This document shows, piece after piece, positions 45,110-53,633 of a stretch of 64,000 nt of DNA. The notes under the pieces are model-generated. The model saw only the letters and a list, made by a program, of their open reading frames with translations. It did not search any database and had not been told where the DNA came from. The stretch is from positions 124,001-188,000 of the forward strand of contig JANQKQ010000026.1 in NCBI GenBank assembly GCA_028281105.1, written 5' to 3'. The position numbers were made by a program, and so were the translations under genes. The stretch is from Rhizobiaceae bacterium (lineage in GTDB: Bacteria > Pseudomonadota > Alphaproteobacteria > Rhizobiales > Rhizobiaceae). Within the stretch, counting starts at the first letter, position 1. Every line of letters begins with the position of its first letter.

Positions 45110-45146
45110 GTTAACGAACCATTAATCTGTGTAAAGGAAAAGTTAA
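45110..45146 (-). promoter_or_regulatory. Two tandem CtrA-type boxes upstream of the FeeM-like gene
   Basis: Minus strand, proximal box TTAA-TGGTTCG-TTAAC (45125-45110) is a perfect CtrA consensus, 43-58 bases before the start codon. A distal box TTAA-CTTTTCC-TTTAC (45146-45131) has one mismatch. Their centres are 21 bp apart, two helical turns, so two CtrA dimers could bind one face. The proximal box closely matches the one before ftsK (TTAATGG-x4-TTAACC in both). Confidence 0.65.
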
Positions 45147-45251
45147 GTTTTCGGCTGTAAACGGCTGATAATTATACGACTATGGTTAACGCAAATGGTT
45201 ACCGGCGCAACGCCGCCGGCGCCGCGGTCTAATAGGATAAACTGTCTGGAT

Positions 45252-47573
45252 TCAGCCGGCGGCGGCTTGATCGGCTTCGATGCCGCCGCGCGCCTCGGCG
45301 CCAAGCAGTTCGCGCACGTCCGCCGCCGGAACGGCGCGGCCGAACAGCCAGCCCTGCACCTCGTCGACCGGCACCCGATTGCGCAGCAGATCCAGCTGCT
45401 CCTGGGTCTCGACGCCTTCCACCACGACGGTCAGTCCCAGACTGCCGCTCAACTGCGCCACTCCCTCGAGCAGGGTGATCGACTTTTCATCGCCGATGAT
45501 GTTCTCGATGAACGAGCGGTCGATCTTGACCTTGTCGAGCGGCAGGCTGTGCAGATAGCTCAGGCTCGAAAACCCGGTGCCGAAATCATCGAGCGAGATG
45601 CGCACGCCGATGTCCGAGAGCTGGTTGAGCGTGTGCGTGGTTCCCTCGATGCTGTCCAGCATCGACGATTCGGTCACCTCGATCTCCAGCCGGTGCGGGT
45701 CGAGGCCGGTGCGGGCCAGAGAGTTGGCGACCACGTCGGCGACGTCGGTCTGCTGGAACTGGATGGACGAAACGTTCACCGCGACCCGGACATCGCCCGG
45801 CCATTTCAGGCACTCTCGCGACGCTTCGTCCAAGACGAATTCGCCGATCTGTGAAATCAGCCCGGTTTCCTCCGCGATGGGAATGAACACGGAGGGCGGA
45901 ATGAAGCCGCGCTCGGTGTGGTTCCACCGCAACAACGCCTCGCATGTGGAAATCCGCCTGCGGTCGATGTCGAACAGCGGCTGGTAGTGAATCTGCAACT
46001 CACCGCGATTAATCGCGGCGCGCAGGTCCAGTTCGGTCTGGCGCCGTTCGAGAATCTGCTCGCCCAGCTCCTTCGAATAGAACGAGTAGGAGCCGCGGCC
46101 GCGCGCCTTGGCCTGATACAGCGCCGCATCGGAGAATTTCAGCAGCTGGTCGGGATCGCTCGAGCTCTCCGGGCACAGTGCGATGCCGATCGTGGCTCCC
46201 ACGACGATCTTATGGCCGTCGAGATCGAGCGGCTGGTTGATCTCGTCGATCAGCGACTGGGCGAATTCACCGCACTGATCCCGCTTGGTCATGCCCGGCG
46301 CGACCACCACGAACTCATCGCCGCCGAAGCGGCAGATCAGCGAGCCGCGCACCAGTTTCGAGCGCAGCCGGTCGGCGATCAGGCAGAGCAGCTTGTCGCC
46401 GACCGAATGCCCCAGCGAATCGTTGATCTCCTTGAACTTATCCAGATCGAGAAAATAGACCGAGCAGGGCTTGAGCTCGCCGCGATGCGACAGGAGGCGG
46501 TAGACCTCGGACATGAAGAACCGCCGGTTCGGCAGATGGGTGAGCGGATCGTAGCTGGCGAGCTTTCTGATCTCTTCTTCCGATTCCACGCGAACGGTGA
46601 TGTCCTCCAGCAACACCACCCCGCCGTTTTCCATCGGGTGATAGCTCGCTTCGACGATGCGGTCCTGCGGCAGGTAGTAGGAGAAGCGGTGTGGGCTGGT
46701 GCCGGCATGGCAGCGCTTGATCTCGTCGCGGAGCGTGCGGCGGCCGGACTTGACGTTGCGCAGCTGCGCGGGCACCTTCTCCAGATCGTCGAGTGTGGCG
46801 CCGACCATGTCGCGCCGGCGCAGCCCCACCAGCTGGCCGAAGCGGCCGTTGGCGACCACGAAGCGCTGTTCGGAGTCGATCATGGCGATGCCATGGGAGA
46901 TGTTGTTGAGCGCCGCATCGAAGCGCTCGGCGATCAGCCGGTTGTCGTGGGCGGTATAGACCGCGTCCAACAGCATGTTGCGCAGCCGCGTTGAAATCAG
47001 CCGGATGCCGAGGAAGAACGGAAACAGAAAGGCGCCCAGCACGACATGATAGCCGGTGCCGAACAGCAGCAGGCCGCCCATCAGCGGCACGCCGGCGGCC
47101 AGCAATTGCACGCTGACCACCCGGTCCGAGCCGAAATTGCGCCCGGTGATGCCGACGAGATAGGCCAGGGTGGCCGCAACGGTCATCAGATGGATGAAAT
47201 CGTCCGTCGAACGCATAAAGCCGGCCAGACACCAGGTGCCCAGCAGCCCCACATAGGCCGATCCCCAGACCAGATAGCGCAACTCCCAGCGCCGGAAATC
47301 GCCATCGTCGGCGCTTCCGCGCTCTAAAAAGCGGTAGAACGCGCGGCCGTCGACGATGCGCTTGATCCCGCAGAAGCTCAATAGCAGCGCGAAAACCAGG
47401 TGAACCGGATCAAGCGATTTGACGTAGATGATGTGGGCGGCGATGAACGTGCTGATGGTGCCGACCACCAGCGTCATCTGGTCGGCGTAAAGCGATCGTA
47501 CCACCGATTGATAGACATCGCTCGGCGGCGCCTTTCGCGCTTCGGTCTGTTTCAGCCGGCGACGGAAATTCAT
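45252..47573 (-). CDS. Membrane GGDEF-EAL (c-di-GMP) protein with PAS-like domain
   Basis: 773 residues from the ATG at 47573. An N-terminal membrane region with about six hydrophobic segments (residues ~30-195), a PAS-like sensor (~210-330; FDAALNNISHGIAMIDSEQ), a GGDEF domain with intact FGGDEF at 416-421, and an EAL domain with CEALLRW at about 544-550, NVSSIQF, EVTES, LDDFGTG, KIDRSF and EGVET all present. Both halves keep catalytic residues, so it could make and break c-di-GMP; no RxxD inhibitory site is seen five residues before GGDEF. It reads toward the FeeM-like gene 184 bases downstream and diverges from the Crp/Fnr gene. Confidence 0.93.
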   Translation of the reverse strand: MNFRRRLKQTEARKAPPSDVYQSVVRSLYADQMTLVVGTISTFIAAHIIYVKSLDPVHLVFALLLSFCGIKRIVDGRAFYRFLERGSADDGDFRRWELRYLVWGSAYVGLLGTWCLAGFMRSTDDFIHLMTVAATLAYLVGITGRNFGSDRVVSVQLLAAGVPLMGGLLLFGTGYHVVLGAFLFPFFLGIRLISTRLRNMLLDAVYTAHDNRLIAERFDAALNNISHGIAMIDSEQRFVVANGRFGQLVGLRRRDMVGATLDDLEKVPAQLRNVKSGRRTLRDEIKRCHAGTSPHRFSYYLPQDRIVEASYHPMENGGVVLLEDITVRVESEEEIRKLASYDPLTHLPNRRFFMSEVYRLLSHRGELKPCSVYFLDLDKFKEINDSLGHSVGDKLLCLIADRLRSKLVRGSLICRFGGDEFVVVAPGMTKRDQCGEFAQSLIDEINQPLDLDGHKIVVGATIGIALCPESSSDPDQLLKFSDAALYQAKARGRGSYSFYSKELGEQILERRQTELDLRAAINRGELQIHYQPLFDIDRRRISTCEALLRWNHTERGFIPPSVFIPIAEETGLISQIGEFVLDEASRECLKWPGDVRVAVNVSSIQFQQTDVADVVANSLARTGLDPHRLEIEVTESSMLDSIEGTTHTLNQLSDIGVRISLDDFGTGFSSLSYLHSLPLDKVKIDRSFIENIIGDEKSITLLEGVAQLSGSLGLTVVVEGVETQEQLDLLRNRVPVDEVQGWLFGRAVPAADVRELLGAEARGGIEADQAAAG

Positions 47574-47768
47574 GTGCCACTTCTGCGCTTTAGTACCGCA
47601 TTCCCACCGCACAAAGGTGGCACAGATGCATTGTCAAATCGTAAATGATCCGCCTCGAAACCCTTGTCGCGAACCAACGGCGCGCTTTTCTGGCCGGTGC
47701 GATTGCGTTAAATTTACAGGCAGGCAGGAGTATCGAGCCGGATCGAAGGCGGAACGAGGAGCCCGGCG

Positions 47769-48452
47769 ATGCAGACCTTGAACGACATTCCACTATTTGC
47801 CGACATGGACGCGCGGCTGGCCGAGCGCTATGCGCGCAATTGTTTCTGGAAGGACTACGACCCGCACGAGTTGATCATCGACACCGATGATGAATCTCAG
47901 GACGTCCGCTTCATCCTTTCCGGCCTGGTGCGGATCATCCACAGGATCGCGGTGGGCAAGGAAGTGATTCTAGGCGAGATGTCGGCGGGAGACTTCTTCG
48001 GCGAAATCGCCGCGATCGACGGCAATTCCCGCTCCGCCAACGCCACCACGCTCACCCGCTCGCGCATCTGCATCATGCCGCGAAACGTGTTTATGGAGAT
48101 CCTGGAGGTCGCACCCCAGGTCAATCGCGCCGTGTTGCGCGTGCTGACGCAAAGGGTGCGCTCGCTCAACGTGCGGCTGGCGGAGCACTCCTTCCTGCAG
48201 GCCAAGCATCGGCTCTATTCGGAGCTGCTGCGCCTTTCCAAGCCGCGACCGGGCCACGACGAGCAACGATCCATCAGTCCCCCGCCGATCCAGCGCGAAT
48301 TGGCCGAGCGGATCGGGTCGCGGCGCGAGGTAGTCTCACGCGAACTCAACAACCTTGAACGCGAAGGCGTCGTCGAAAAGACCCGCGGCGCCCTGGTGAT
48401 CAAGAACGTCGACGAGTTGCAGCGGCGCATCTCCGAGGGCTGGGAGCATTAG
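47769..48452 (+). CDS. Crp/Fnr family transcriptional regulator
   Basis: 227 residues. A cyclic-nucleotide-binding beta barrel (about 5-125; VILGEMSAGDFFGEIAAIDGNSRSAN is the phosphate cassette, with FGEIA followed by Arg and Ser-Ala) and a dimer helix, then a C-terminal winged HTH (IQRELAERIGSRREVVSRELNNLE, about 175-200). No Fnr-type cysteine cluster, so a nucleotide or redox-independent ligand is more likely than an iron-sulfur sensor. GAGGAG-like ribosome site 8 bases before ATG. Target genes cannot be told. Confidence 0.92.
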   Translation: MQTLNDIPLFADMDARLAERYARNCFWKDYDPHELIIDTDDESQDVRFILSGLVRIIHRIAVGKEVILGEMSAGDFFGEIAAIDGNSRSANATTLTRSRICIMPRNVFMEILEVAPQVNRAVLRVLTQRVRSLNVRLAEHSFLQAKHRLYSELLRLSKPRPGHDEQRSISPPPIQRELAERIGSRREVVSRELNNLEREGVVEKTRGALVIKNVDELQRRISEGWEH

Positions 48453-48488
48453 GGCGTCTGACGCCGACGCGAACCGGGGACCACCGCC

Positions 48489-50171
48489 TCAGCTGCCGGA
48501 GATCGAATCCATGGCCGCCGCAAGGACCGGGTCGCGGCCGTAGACGTCCTCACGGAAGTGCACCGAACCGTCCTTGTTCACCCATGCCGTCAGGTAGGTG
48601 ACGTGAACCGGAAGGCGGGTTTTCAGCGGCACCACCGTGCGCTTGCCCGATGCGACCGTCGCGTCGATCTTGGCCCTGCTCCAACCCTGCTCGCCCAGCA
48701 ACAGTTCCGCCAGCTTCAGCGGGTCGCGCAACCGCAGGCAGCCATGGCTGAAATAGCGTGACGAGGCGGAGAACTTGGACTTCGACGGCGTGTCGTGAAT
48801 GTAGACGTTGAACTCGTTGGGAAACATGAACTTGACCCGCCCCAGCGCGTTGCCTTCGCCCGCATCCTGGCGCAGCCGCACCGGGAAATTCTCCTTAGAG
48901 TAGCTGGTCCACGGCACGGCGCTAGCGTTGACGATCTGTTCGCCGGCCAGCACCTTGATGTTCTGCTTGGTCAGGATTCCCGGGTCGCTGCGCAGTTTCG
49001 GCAGATATTCGTTGACCGCGATCGAATAGGGCACGTTCCAGTAGGGGTTGATCTCCACATACTCCATCTCGTCGTGGAAGACCGGGGTGCGATGATAGGG
49101 CAGTCCCACCTGGATGAGTTCCGCGTGCACGGTCTTTTCATCGCGCACCAGCTTGATCACCTGGTCCGCCAGATTGGCGAAGATATAGGCGCGGCCATAG
49201 TCGTTCTGCATCCAGCGCCGTCGCTCCAGGTTGAGCACCATGGTGGCGATGCGGTTTTCTACGGCCACGTTCATGTGCTCGATGGTCTTGGGACCGATGA
49301 CCCCGTCGGCCGCCAGCCCATGGCGGGCCTGGAACGTCTTGACCGCCGCCTCCAGCGCCGCGTCGTAGGTCTGGCCGTTCACCCGTTCGCGGCTCAACTC
49401 GCCGGTGGCCGCAAGCCGGCGGCGCACCTGGGCCACCCTCGGTCCGGTCGCGCCGGGTTTCAACGTGCCGCCCTTGGATACGGCCGGCCATCCGCCATCG
49501 GCGGCGATGCGTTTATAGTCGGCCAACGCCAGCCGCAACCGTTCGTAGCGTGGCGTGTGCGGCGCCAGCAGGCGCAGATAGACCTGGATATTGCCGGTCT
49601 TGCGGATCGCCGACAGGATCGCTTCCACGTTGAGCGCCTCGGGGTAGACGATCGTTTCGCGGCTCACCTGGCGCGGATTGACCCGGCCGGCATTGAGATG
49701 TTGGGCATAGGCGACCATCGAGCGGGTCAAGTGGACCTCCAGATCGGCCAGATCCTGCCCGCTATGGGTATTGACCTTCTGAAACAGCGCCTCGGCCTCG
49801 TAATCGGCCGGATCAAGCCCGTGCTCGCGCGCATTGACCAGCGCCTCGACGGCGGTAACCGCCTTTTGGGAGGGTTTGTCGCCGGCAATCCAGATCGGGG
49901 CATAGCCCGTTTTCGCGTAGTAGCTGGAAACCGCCTCAAGGCGGGTCTGCGAGGCGGCCGAACGCGGTTCGCGCAAATCGTCGGCAATCGCCGATTTGAC
50001 TTCGCCGGCCGACACGGTGGAGTGCGATAGCCCGGCGCTGGTCGGCACCACCAGTTCGCGTCCGCCCACACAACCGGCCACAAGCAACGCCGCAGCCAGC
50101 ACGCACGCCGCAGCGAGCCCGCTCATCGCCCGCCTGATCGAGAGTTCGCCCCCGGGGATCGGTTCAAACAC
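48489..50171 (-). CDS. L,D-transpeptidase lipoprotein (YcbB-like) with peptidoglycan-binding domain
   Basis: Cell-wall crosslinking enzyme forming 3-3 bonds or attaching proteins to peptidoglycan. The start is uncertain: the GTG at 50171 is preferred because it gives a basic n-region (SIRRAMSG) before the hydrophobic run and lipobox VAGC; the ATG at 50126 would leave no charge. About 560 residues. Domains: YcbB scaffold (~60-230), a peptidoglycan-binding helix bundle (GPRVAQVRRRLAATG...FQARHGLAADGVIG, ~245-315), then the YkuD catalytic domain with IHDTPSKS and the active-site SHGCLRLRDP near 475. Downstream of the rplS terminator. Confidence 0.9.
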   Translation of the reverse strand: MFEPIPGGELSIRRAMSGLAAACVLAAALLVAGCVGGRELVVPTSAGLSHSTVSAGEVKSAIADDLREPRSAASQTRLEAVSSYYAKTGYAPIWIAGDKPSQKAVTAVEALVNAREHGLDPADYEAEALFQKVNTHSGQDLADLEVHLTRSMVAYAQHLNAGRVNPRQVSRETIVYPEALNVEAILSAIRKTGNIQVYLRLLAPHTPRYERLRLALADYKRIAADGGWPAVSKGGTLKPGATGPRVAQVRRRLAATGELSRERVNGQTYDAALEAAVKTFQARHGLAADGVIGPKTIEHMNVAVENRIATMVLNLERRRWMQNDYGRAYIFANLADQVIKLVRDEKTVHAELIQVGLPYHRTPVFHDEMEYVEINPYWNVPYSIAVNEYLPKLRSDPGILTKQNIKVLAGEQIVNASAVPWTSYSKENFPVRLRQDAGEGNALGRVKFMFPNEFNVYIHDTPSKSKFSASSRYFSHGCLRLRDPLKLAELLLGEQGWSRAKIDATVASGKRTVVPLKTRLPVHVTYLTAWVNKDGSVHFREDVYGRDPVLAAAMDSISGS

Positions 50172-50254
50172 GCTACTCACCACCTGATCCTTGTGCGCCC
50201 CATCGCAAACATAACCCAACCGGGCGTTGCTTCAAACAGGCCCGCCCAAGCAAA

Positions 50255-50278
50255 AGGGCGGCTTGGTAAAGCCGCCCT
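50255..50278 (-). terminator. Intrinsic terminator of rplS
   Basis: AGGGCGGCTT and AAGCCGCCCT form a perfect 10-bp stem with a 4-base loop, followed on the minus strand by TTTTGCTT. It lies 38 bases beyond the rplS stop and would end the ffh-to-rplS operon. Confidence 0.85.
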
Positions 50279-50315
50279 CGTATTGTCTGCCGGAAAATTC
50301 GCTTGTTTCAGCGAG

Positions 50316-50846
50316 TTATTCGCTCTTGTCGCCGCCGCCTTGCTTGGCCTCTTCCGCCTGGGCGGCCGCGTCTTCGGCGGCTTTTTCGGCTGCAAGCGCC
50401 TCGACCGCGGCGATCTTCTCAGCTTCGATGCGCGCTTTTTCTTCGGCCAGTGCCTTGCGCTCCGCCTCGTTCAGCCGTTTGGCGCGGGTACCGGTGTTTT
50501 CCGAGATGCGAGCCGACTTTCCGCGCCGTTCGCGCAGATAGTACAGCTTGGCCCGGCGGACCCGGCCGCGGCGCACCACTTCCACGCCCTCGACGATCGG
50601 CGAATAGGCGGGAAAAACGCGCTCCACCCCTTCGCCGTACGAGATCTTGCGCACGGTGAAGGACTGGTTGAGGCCGCTGCCGGAACGCGCGATGCACACG
50701 CCTTCATAGGCCTGTACCCGGGTGCGGCTGCCTTCGGTGACGCGCACCAGGACGCGCACGGTGTCGCCGGGTTCGAACGGCGGCAGTTCGCGTTTTGCGG
50801 CAATCTCGGCAGCCTGTTCGGCTTCCAATTGCTGGATGATATTCAT
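50316..50846 (-). CDS. rplS: Large ribosomal subunit protein L19
   Basis: L19, at the interface of the ribosomal subunits. 176 residues; the conserved core (about 1-115) starts [11 protein letters not shown] and includes [39 protein letters not shown] and [24 protein letters not shown] ~55-residue tail after it is rich in Ala, Glu and Lys (helical, charged) and longer than in most L19. It is the last gene of the operon, 131 bases after trmD; that gap holds a GC hairpin (about 50885-50901) of unknown use. Confidence 0.96.
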   Translation of the reverse strand: MNIIQQLEAEQAAEIAAKRELPPFEPGDTVRVLVRVTEGSRTRVQAYEGVCIARSGSGLNQSFTVRKISYGEGVERVFPAYSPIVEGVEVVRRGRVRRAKLYYLRERRGKSARISENTGTRAKRLNEAERKALAEEKARIEAEKIAAVEALAAEKAAEDAAAQAEEAKQGGGDKSE

Positions 50847-50977
50847 GATCTTAAACCTCGTCCGGCAACGCCTGCCGGCCCTCGGCGGGGCTTTGCGCCC
50901 CGCTCGTTCACGGTCTTGCGCGTTGGTGAAAATTCGCGGCTGCTATAGGCGAAATCGCCGGTCTTGTCGACCGCATA

Positions 50978-51688
50978 TCAGGATTCTTTTTCTCCGCTAG
51001 CGCCTCGAAACTTCGCCCAAAGGTCGGGCCGGCGCCGCCGGGTCAGCTGCTCGGCGCGCTCCCGCCGCCAGGCATTGATCCGCCCGTGATCGCCAGAGCG
51101 CAGGACATCGGGAACCGCCTCGCCTTCGAATTGCGCCGGGGCGGTATATTGCGGATATTCCAGCAACCCCGCCTCGTGGCTTTCCTCGCCTGCCGAGCGT
51201 TCGTTACCCATCACGCCCGGCAGCAGTCGCACCATCGCGTCAAGCAGGGCGATCGCCGCCGGTTCGCCGCCGGAAAGCACGAAATCGCCGATGGAGACTT
51301 CCTCCAGCCGCCGCGCCGCAACAATGCGCTCATCGACGCCTTCGAACCGGCCGCACACGATCACTACGCCGGGTCCAGCCGCCCACTGCCGGATCATCGC
51401 CTGGTCGGCCGGGACCCCACGCGCACTCATCAGCAGGCGCGGGCGTGGATCGTCTGGTGTTGCCGCCGCGTCGACCGCAGCCGCCAGCACGTCGGCGCGC
51501 ATGACCATGCCGGGCCCACCGCCGGCCGGCGTATCGTCGACGCGCTTGTGCTTGCCGACGCCGAACTGGCGCAGATCGACCGCCTGCAGCGACCACACAC
51601 CGTCTTCCGCCGCGCGCCCGGCAAGCGACGCGCCCAGCGGGCCGGGGAACATTTGCGGGAACAAGGTGATGACCGACGCAGCGAACAT
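50978..51688 (-). CDS. trmD: tRNA (guanine-N1)-methyltransferase
   Basis: Methylates G37 of tRNAs with SAM, preventing frameshifts. 236 residues. The SPOUT knot is seen in [16 protein letters not shown] and [20 protein letters not shown], with [30 protein letters not shown] containing the catalytic Asp-equivalent region and substrate loop. N-terminal [18 protein letters not shown] is the family start. 5 bases after rimM. Confidence 0.97.
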   Translation of the reverse strand: MFAASVITLFPQMFPGPLGASLAGRAAEDGVWSLQAVDLRQFGVGKHKRVDDTPAGGGPGMVMRADVLAAAVDAAATPDDPRPRLLMSARGVPADQAMIRQWAAGPGVVIVCGRFEGVDERIVAARRLEEVSIGDFVLSGGEPAAIALLDAMVRLLPGVMGNERSAGEESHEAGLLEYPQYTAPAQFEGEAVPDVLRSGDHGRINAWRRERAEQLTRRRRPDLWAKFRGASGEKES

Positions 51689-51693
51689 CGCAT

Positions 51694-52227
51694 CTACTCG
51701 CTTTCCTTGCCGGTCTCGGCGGGCCGGTTGACGACCACTACGCCGCCGGCGAGATCGATGCGGGGCACATTGGTCCGATCAAAGACCACCAGGAACGACT
51801 CGGTTTCCCCGCTATCGTCGGGCGGCATCACCTCCAACAGATCGCCCGCACCGTAATTGGAAATCGAAACGATCGTACCGACAGGCCGGCCCTCTCCATC
51901 CACCGCTTCAAGCCCGATCAGATCGGCCTGATAGAACTCGTCTTCGTCCAGATCGTCGGCAAGCCGCGAACGCGCAACGAAAAGATCAGCCCCACGCAAA
52001 CCTTCCGCCGCGCCCCGGTCGCCAACCCCGGCAAACCGCGCGACGGCCGACTTACCGGATCTGCGCATCCCCGTCACGCGAAGCGCCCTGCTGTCGCCGG
52101 TCACCAGCTCGCGATAACCCAGTAGACGCTCCGGCTCCTCGGCGAACACCGTGAGCCGGATCTCGCCCTTCAGCCCGACCGGCGCGCCCGCGTGCGCCAC
52201 CAGGATCAGCTTCTCGTCGCCGGCCAC
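51694..52227 (-). CDS. rimM: Ribosome maturation factor RimM
   Basis: Binds S19 and assists 30S head assembly. 177 residues: an N-terminal beta barrel ([19 protein letters not shown], about 11-95) and a PRC-barrel ([38 protein letters not shown], ~95-165), ending with an acidic tail. 2 bases after rpsP and 5 before trmD, the classic rpsP-rimM-trmD-rplS order. Confidence 0.95.
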   Translation of the reverse strand: MAGDEKLILVAHAGAPVGLKGEIRLTVFAEEPERLLGYRELVTGDSRALRVTGMRRSGKSAVARFAGVGDRGAAEGLRGADLFVARSRLADDLDEDEFYQADLIGLEAVDGEGRPVGTIVSISNYGAGDLLEVMPPDDSGETESFLVVFDRTNVPRIDLAGGVVVVNRPAETGKESE

Positions 52228-52229
52228 GA

Positions 52230-52754
52230 CTAACCGGCTTTGGCTTCCTCGGTCTCGGATTCCTCCGCGGGAGCGGCGTCCTCGGCGGGCGCTGCTTCCT
52301 CTGCCGGGGCTGCTTCCTCTGCCGGGGCTGCTTCCTCGGCTGGGGCTGCCGCCTCGGTCGCTTCGGCAACTTCTTCAGCCACCTCTTCCGCCGGAGCTTC
52401 CGCTTCGGCCGCAGCGGCTTCCTCTTCCTTGGCCTTCTTCTCGTCCAGGCGCTCCTGTGCCTTCTTGCCGGGCAGCGCCTTGGTCGGATTGTTGCGCGGC
52501 TCGCGCTTCAGGATGCCGGCGGCGTCGAGAAAGCGCAGAACCCGGTCGGTCGGCCGCGCGCCATGGCCCAGCCAGTGCTGCACCCGGTCGGCGTCGAACT
52601 TGACCCGTTCGCCGTCCTTGGGCAACAGCGGGTCATAGGTGCCGAGTTTCTCGATGAAGCGGCCGTCGCGCGGCGAGCGCACGTCGGCGACTACAATGGA
52701 ATAGTGCGGGCGCTTCTTCGAGCCGCCCCGCGCCAAGCGGATTTTCAGTGACAT
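52230..52754 (-). CDS. rpsP: Small ribosomal subunit protein S16 with long acidic repeat tail
   Basis: S16 binds 16S rRNA early in 30S assembly. The first ~85 residues are standard ([57 protein letters not shown]). The total is 174 residues, about twice the usual bacterial S16, because of an Ala/Glu-rich tail from about residue 110 ending in repeats of the hexapeptide EEAAPA. These are encoded by an 18-bp tandem repeat (52265-52354). The tail is highly acidic and probably disordered. 43 bases after the chorismate mutase gene. Confidence 0.95.
   Translation of the reverse strand: MSLKIRLARGGSKKRPHYSIVVADVRSPRDGRFIEKLGTYDPLLPKDGERVKFDADRVQHWLGHGARPTDRVLRFLDAAGILKREPRNNPTKALPGKKAQERLDEKKAKEEEAAAAEAEAPAEEVAEEVAEATEAAAPAEEAAPAEEAAPAEEAAPAEDAAPAEESETEEAKAG
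52265..52354 (-). repeat. 18-bp tandem repeat in rpsP
   Basis: Five copies of an 18-base unit, two of them identical (52301-52318 and 52319-52336), encoding EEAAPA or variants in the S16 tail. The unit length is a multiple of 3, so copy-number change would keep the frame. Confidence 0.8.
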
Positions 52755-52797
52755 TTGGGTTCTCCTTGAACTTGCGATGTTGGTCCGACCCGAAGGG

Positions 52798-53091
52798 TCA
52801 GCTTCGGGCCTGTTCGTGATGGCGGATCACTTCGGTAATGATGAACTCCAGGAACTTCTCCGCGAAATCGGGGTCGAGGCCGCTGCGCTCGGCAAGCCGG
52901 CGCAGCCGTGCGATCTGCTCCCTTTCACGCGCCGGGTCCGACGGCGGCAGATCGTGTTCGGCCTTGAATGAGCCCACCTTCTTTGTGGTACGAAACCGCT
53001 CAGCGAGAATATGCACCAGCGCGGCGTCGAAATTGTCGATCGCCGAGCGCATCAGCGCCAGCTCCTCGTGCGGTGTGAGAGTCTCGCTCAT
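52798..53091 (-). CDS. AroQ-class chorismate mutase
   Basis: 97-residue, all-helical chorismate mutase converting chorismate to prephenate for phenylalanine and tyrosine. Single-domain monofunctional form without a dehydratase or dehydrogenase partner. The AroQ pattern is visible: [20 protein letters not shown] (helix 1 with Asp), [11 protein letters not shown] with the catalytic Lys, [17 protein letters not shown] with the Arg/Glu pair, and [14 protein letters not shown]. It overlaps the GNAT gene by 4 bases and precedes rpsP. Confidence 0.92.
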   Translation of the reverse strand: MSETLTPHEELALMRSAIDNFDAALVHILAERFRTTKKVGSFKAEHDLPPSDPAREREQIARLRRLAERSGLDPDFAEKFLEFIITEVIRHHEQARS

Positions 53092-53633
53092 GCGCTTCGC
53101 TCCAGGAATTGCTCGGGCGGCAGATGGCGCCAGACCTGGACGGGAATCTTGTCACCCAGTTTGAACTCGCCGTCGCGGGTCGCGCCCAATCGCTGGGCCA
53201 CGCGCTGCGAGGCGGTGTTGTCCTTGTCGATGAAGCTGACGGCCGTCTTCCAGCCGTGATCGCGATAGGCGTGGGTGAGTGCGGCGATCGCCGCTTCGGT
53301 AATGTAGCCACTGCCGTGATAGGCCGGCGCCAGGGCGTAACCGATCTCGCTCTCAGGCCAGCCGCCCGGTGCCCACATGCCGCTGAACCCGATCGCCGTG
53401 CCGTCCTGCTTGCGCTCCAGCACCCACATGCCGAAGCCGCGAAGATGCCAGTGACCGATCATCTCGGCAATCACCCGCCACGCCCGCCAGCCCGGGAGCA
53501 CGCCGCCGATATAACGCGCGTTTTCCTCATCGCCATAGATTGCGGCAACCAGATCGAAGTCGTCCTCGCGCCAGCCGCGCAGAGTAAGACGCTCGGTTTC
53601 AAGCATCGGCACATCGAGCGGGGAGATGCTCAT
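53088..53633 (-). CDS. GNAT family N-acetyltransferase (RimJ/RimL-like)
   Basis: 181 residues. N-terminal LETERLTLRGWREDDFDLVA is the RimJ/RimL-type opening, and the acetyl-CoA loop lies in ALAPAYHGSGYITEAAIAALTHA near residue 102; VSFIDKDNTASQRVAQRLGATRDG is the usual C-terminal strand and helix. Ribosomal-protein or small-molecule acetylation are both possible. It is wedged between ffh and chorismate mutase with 4-base ATGA overlaps at both ends, so it must be co-translated with the operon. Confidence 0.88.
   Translation of the reverse strand: MSISPLDVPMLETERLTLRGWREDDFDLVAAIYGDEENARYIGGVLPGWRAWRVIAEMIGHWHLRGFGMWVLERKQDGTAIGFSGMWAPGGWPESEIGYALAPAYHGSGYITEAAIAALTHAYRDHGWKTAVSFIDKDNTASQRVAQRLGATRDGEFKLGDKIPVQVWRHLPPEQFLERSA

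Noticed and set aside
45186-45206. Third CtrA site (GGTTAAC...GGTTACC) further upstream of the FeeM-like gene
   Set aside because: Spacing and second half do not fit TTAA-N7-TTAA.
47574-47637. Promoter for the GGDEF-EAL gene (TTGACA at 47637-47632) with a GTGCCAC/GTGGCAC inverted repeat
   Set aside because: The -35 is perfect but no acceptable -10 lies at 16-18 bases, and the inverted arms are 36 bases apart; too weak to list as a feature.
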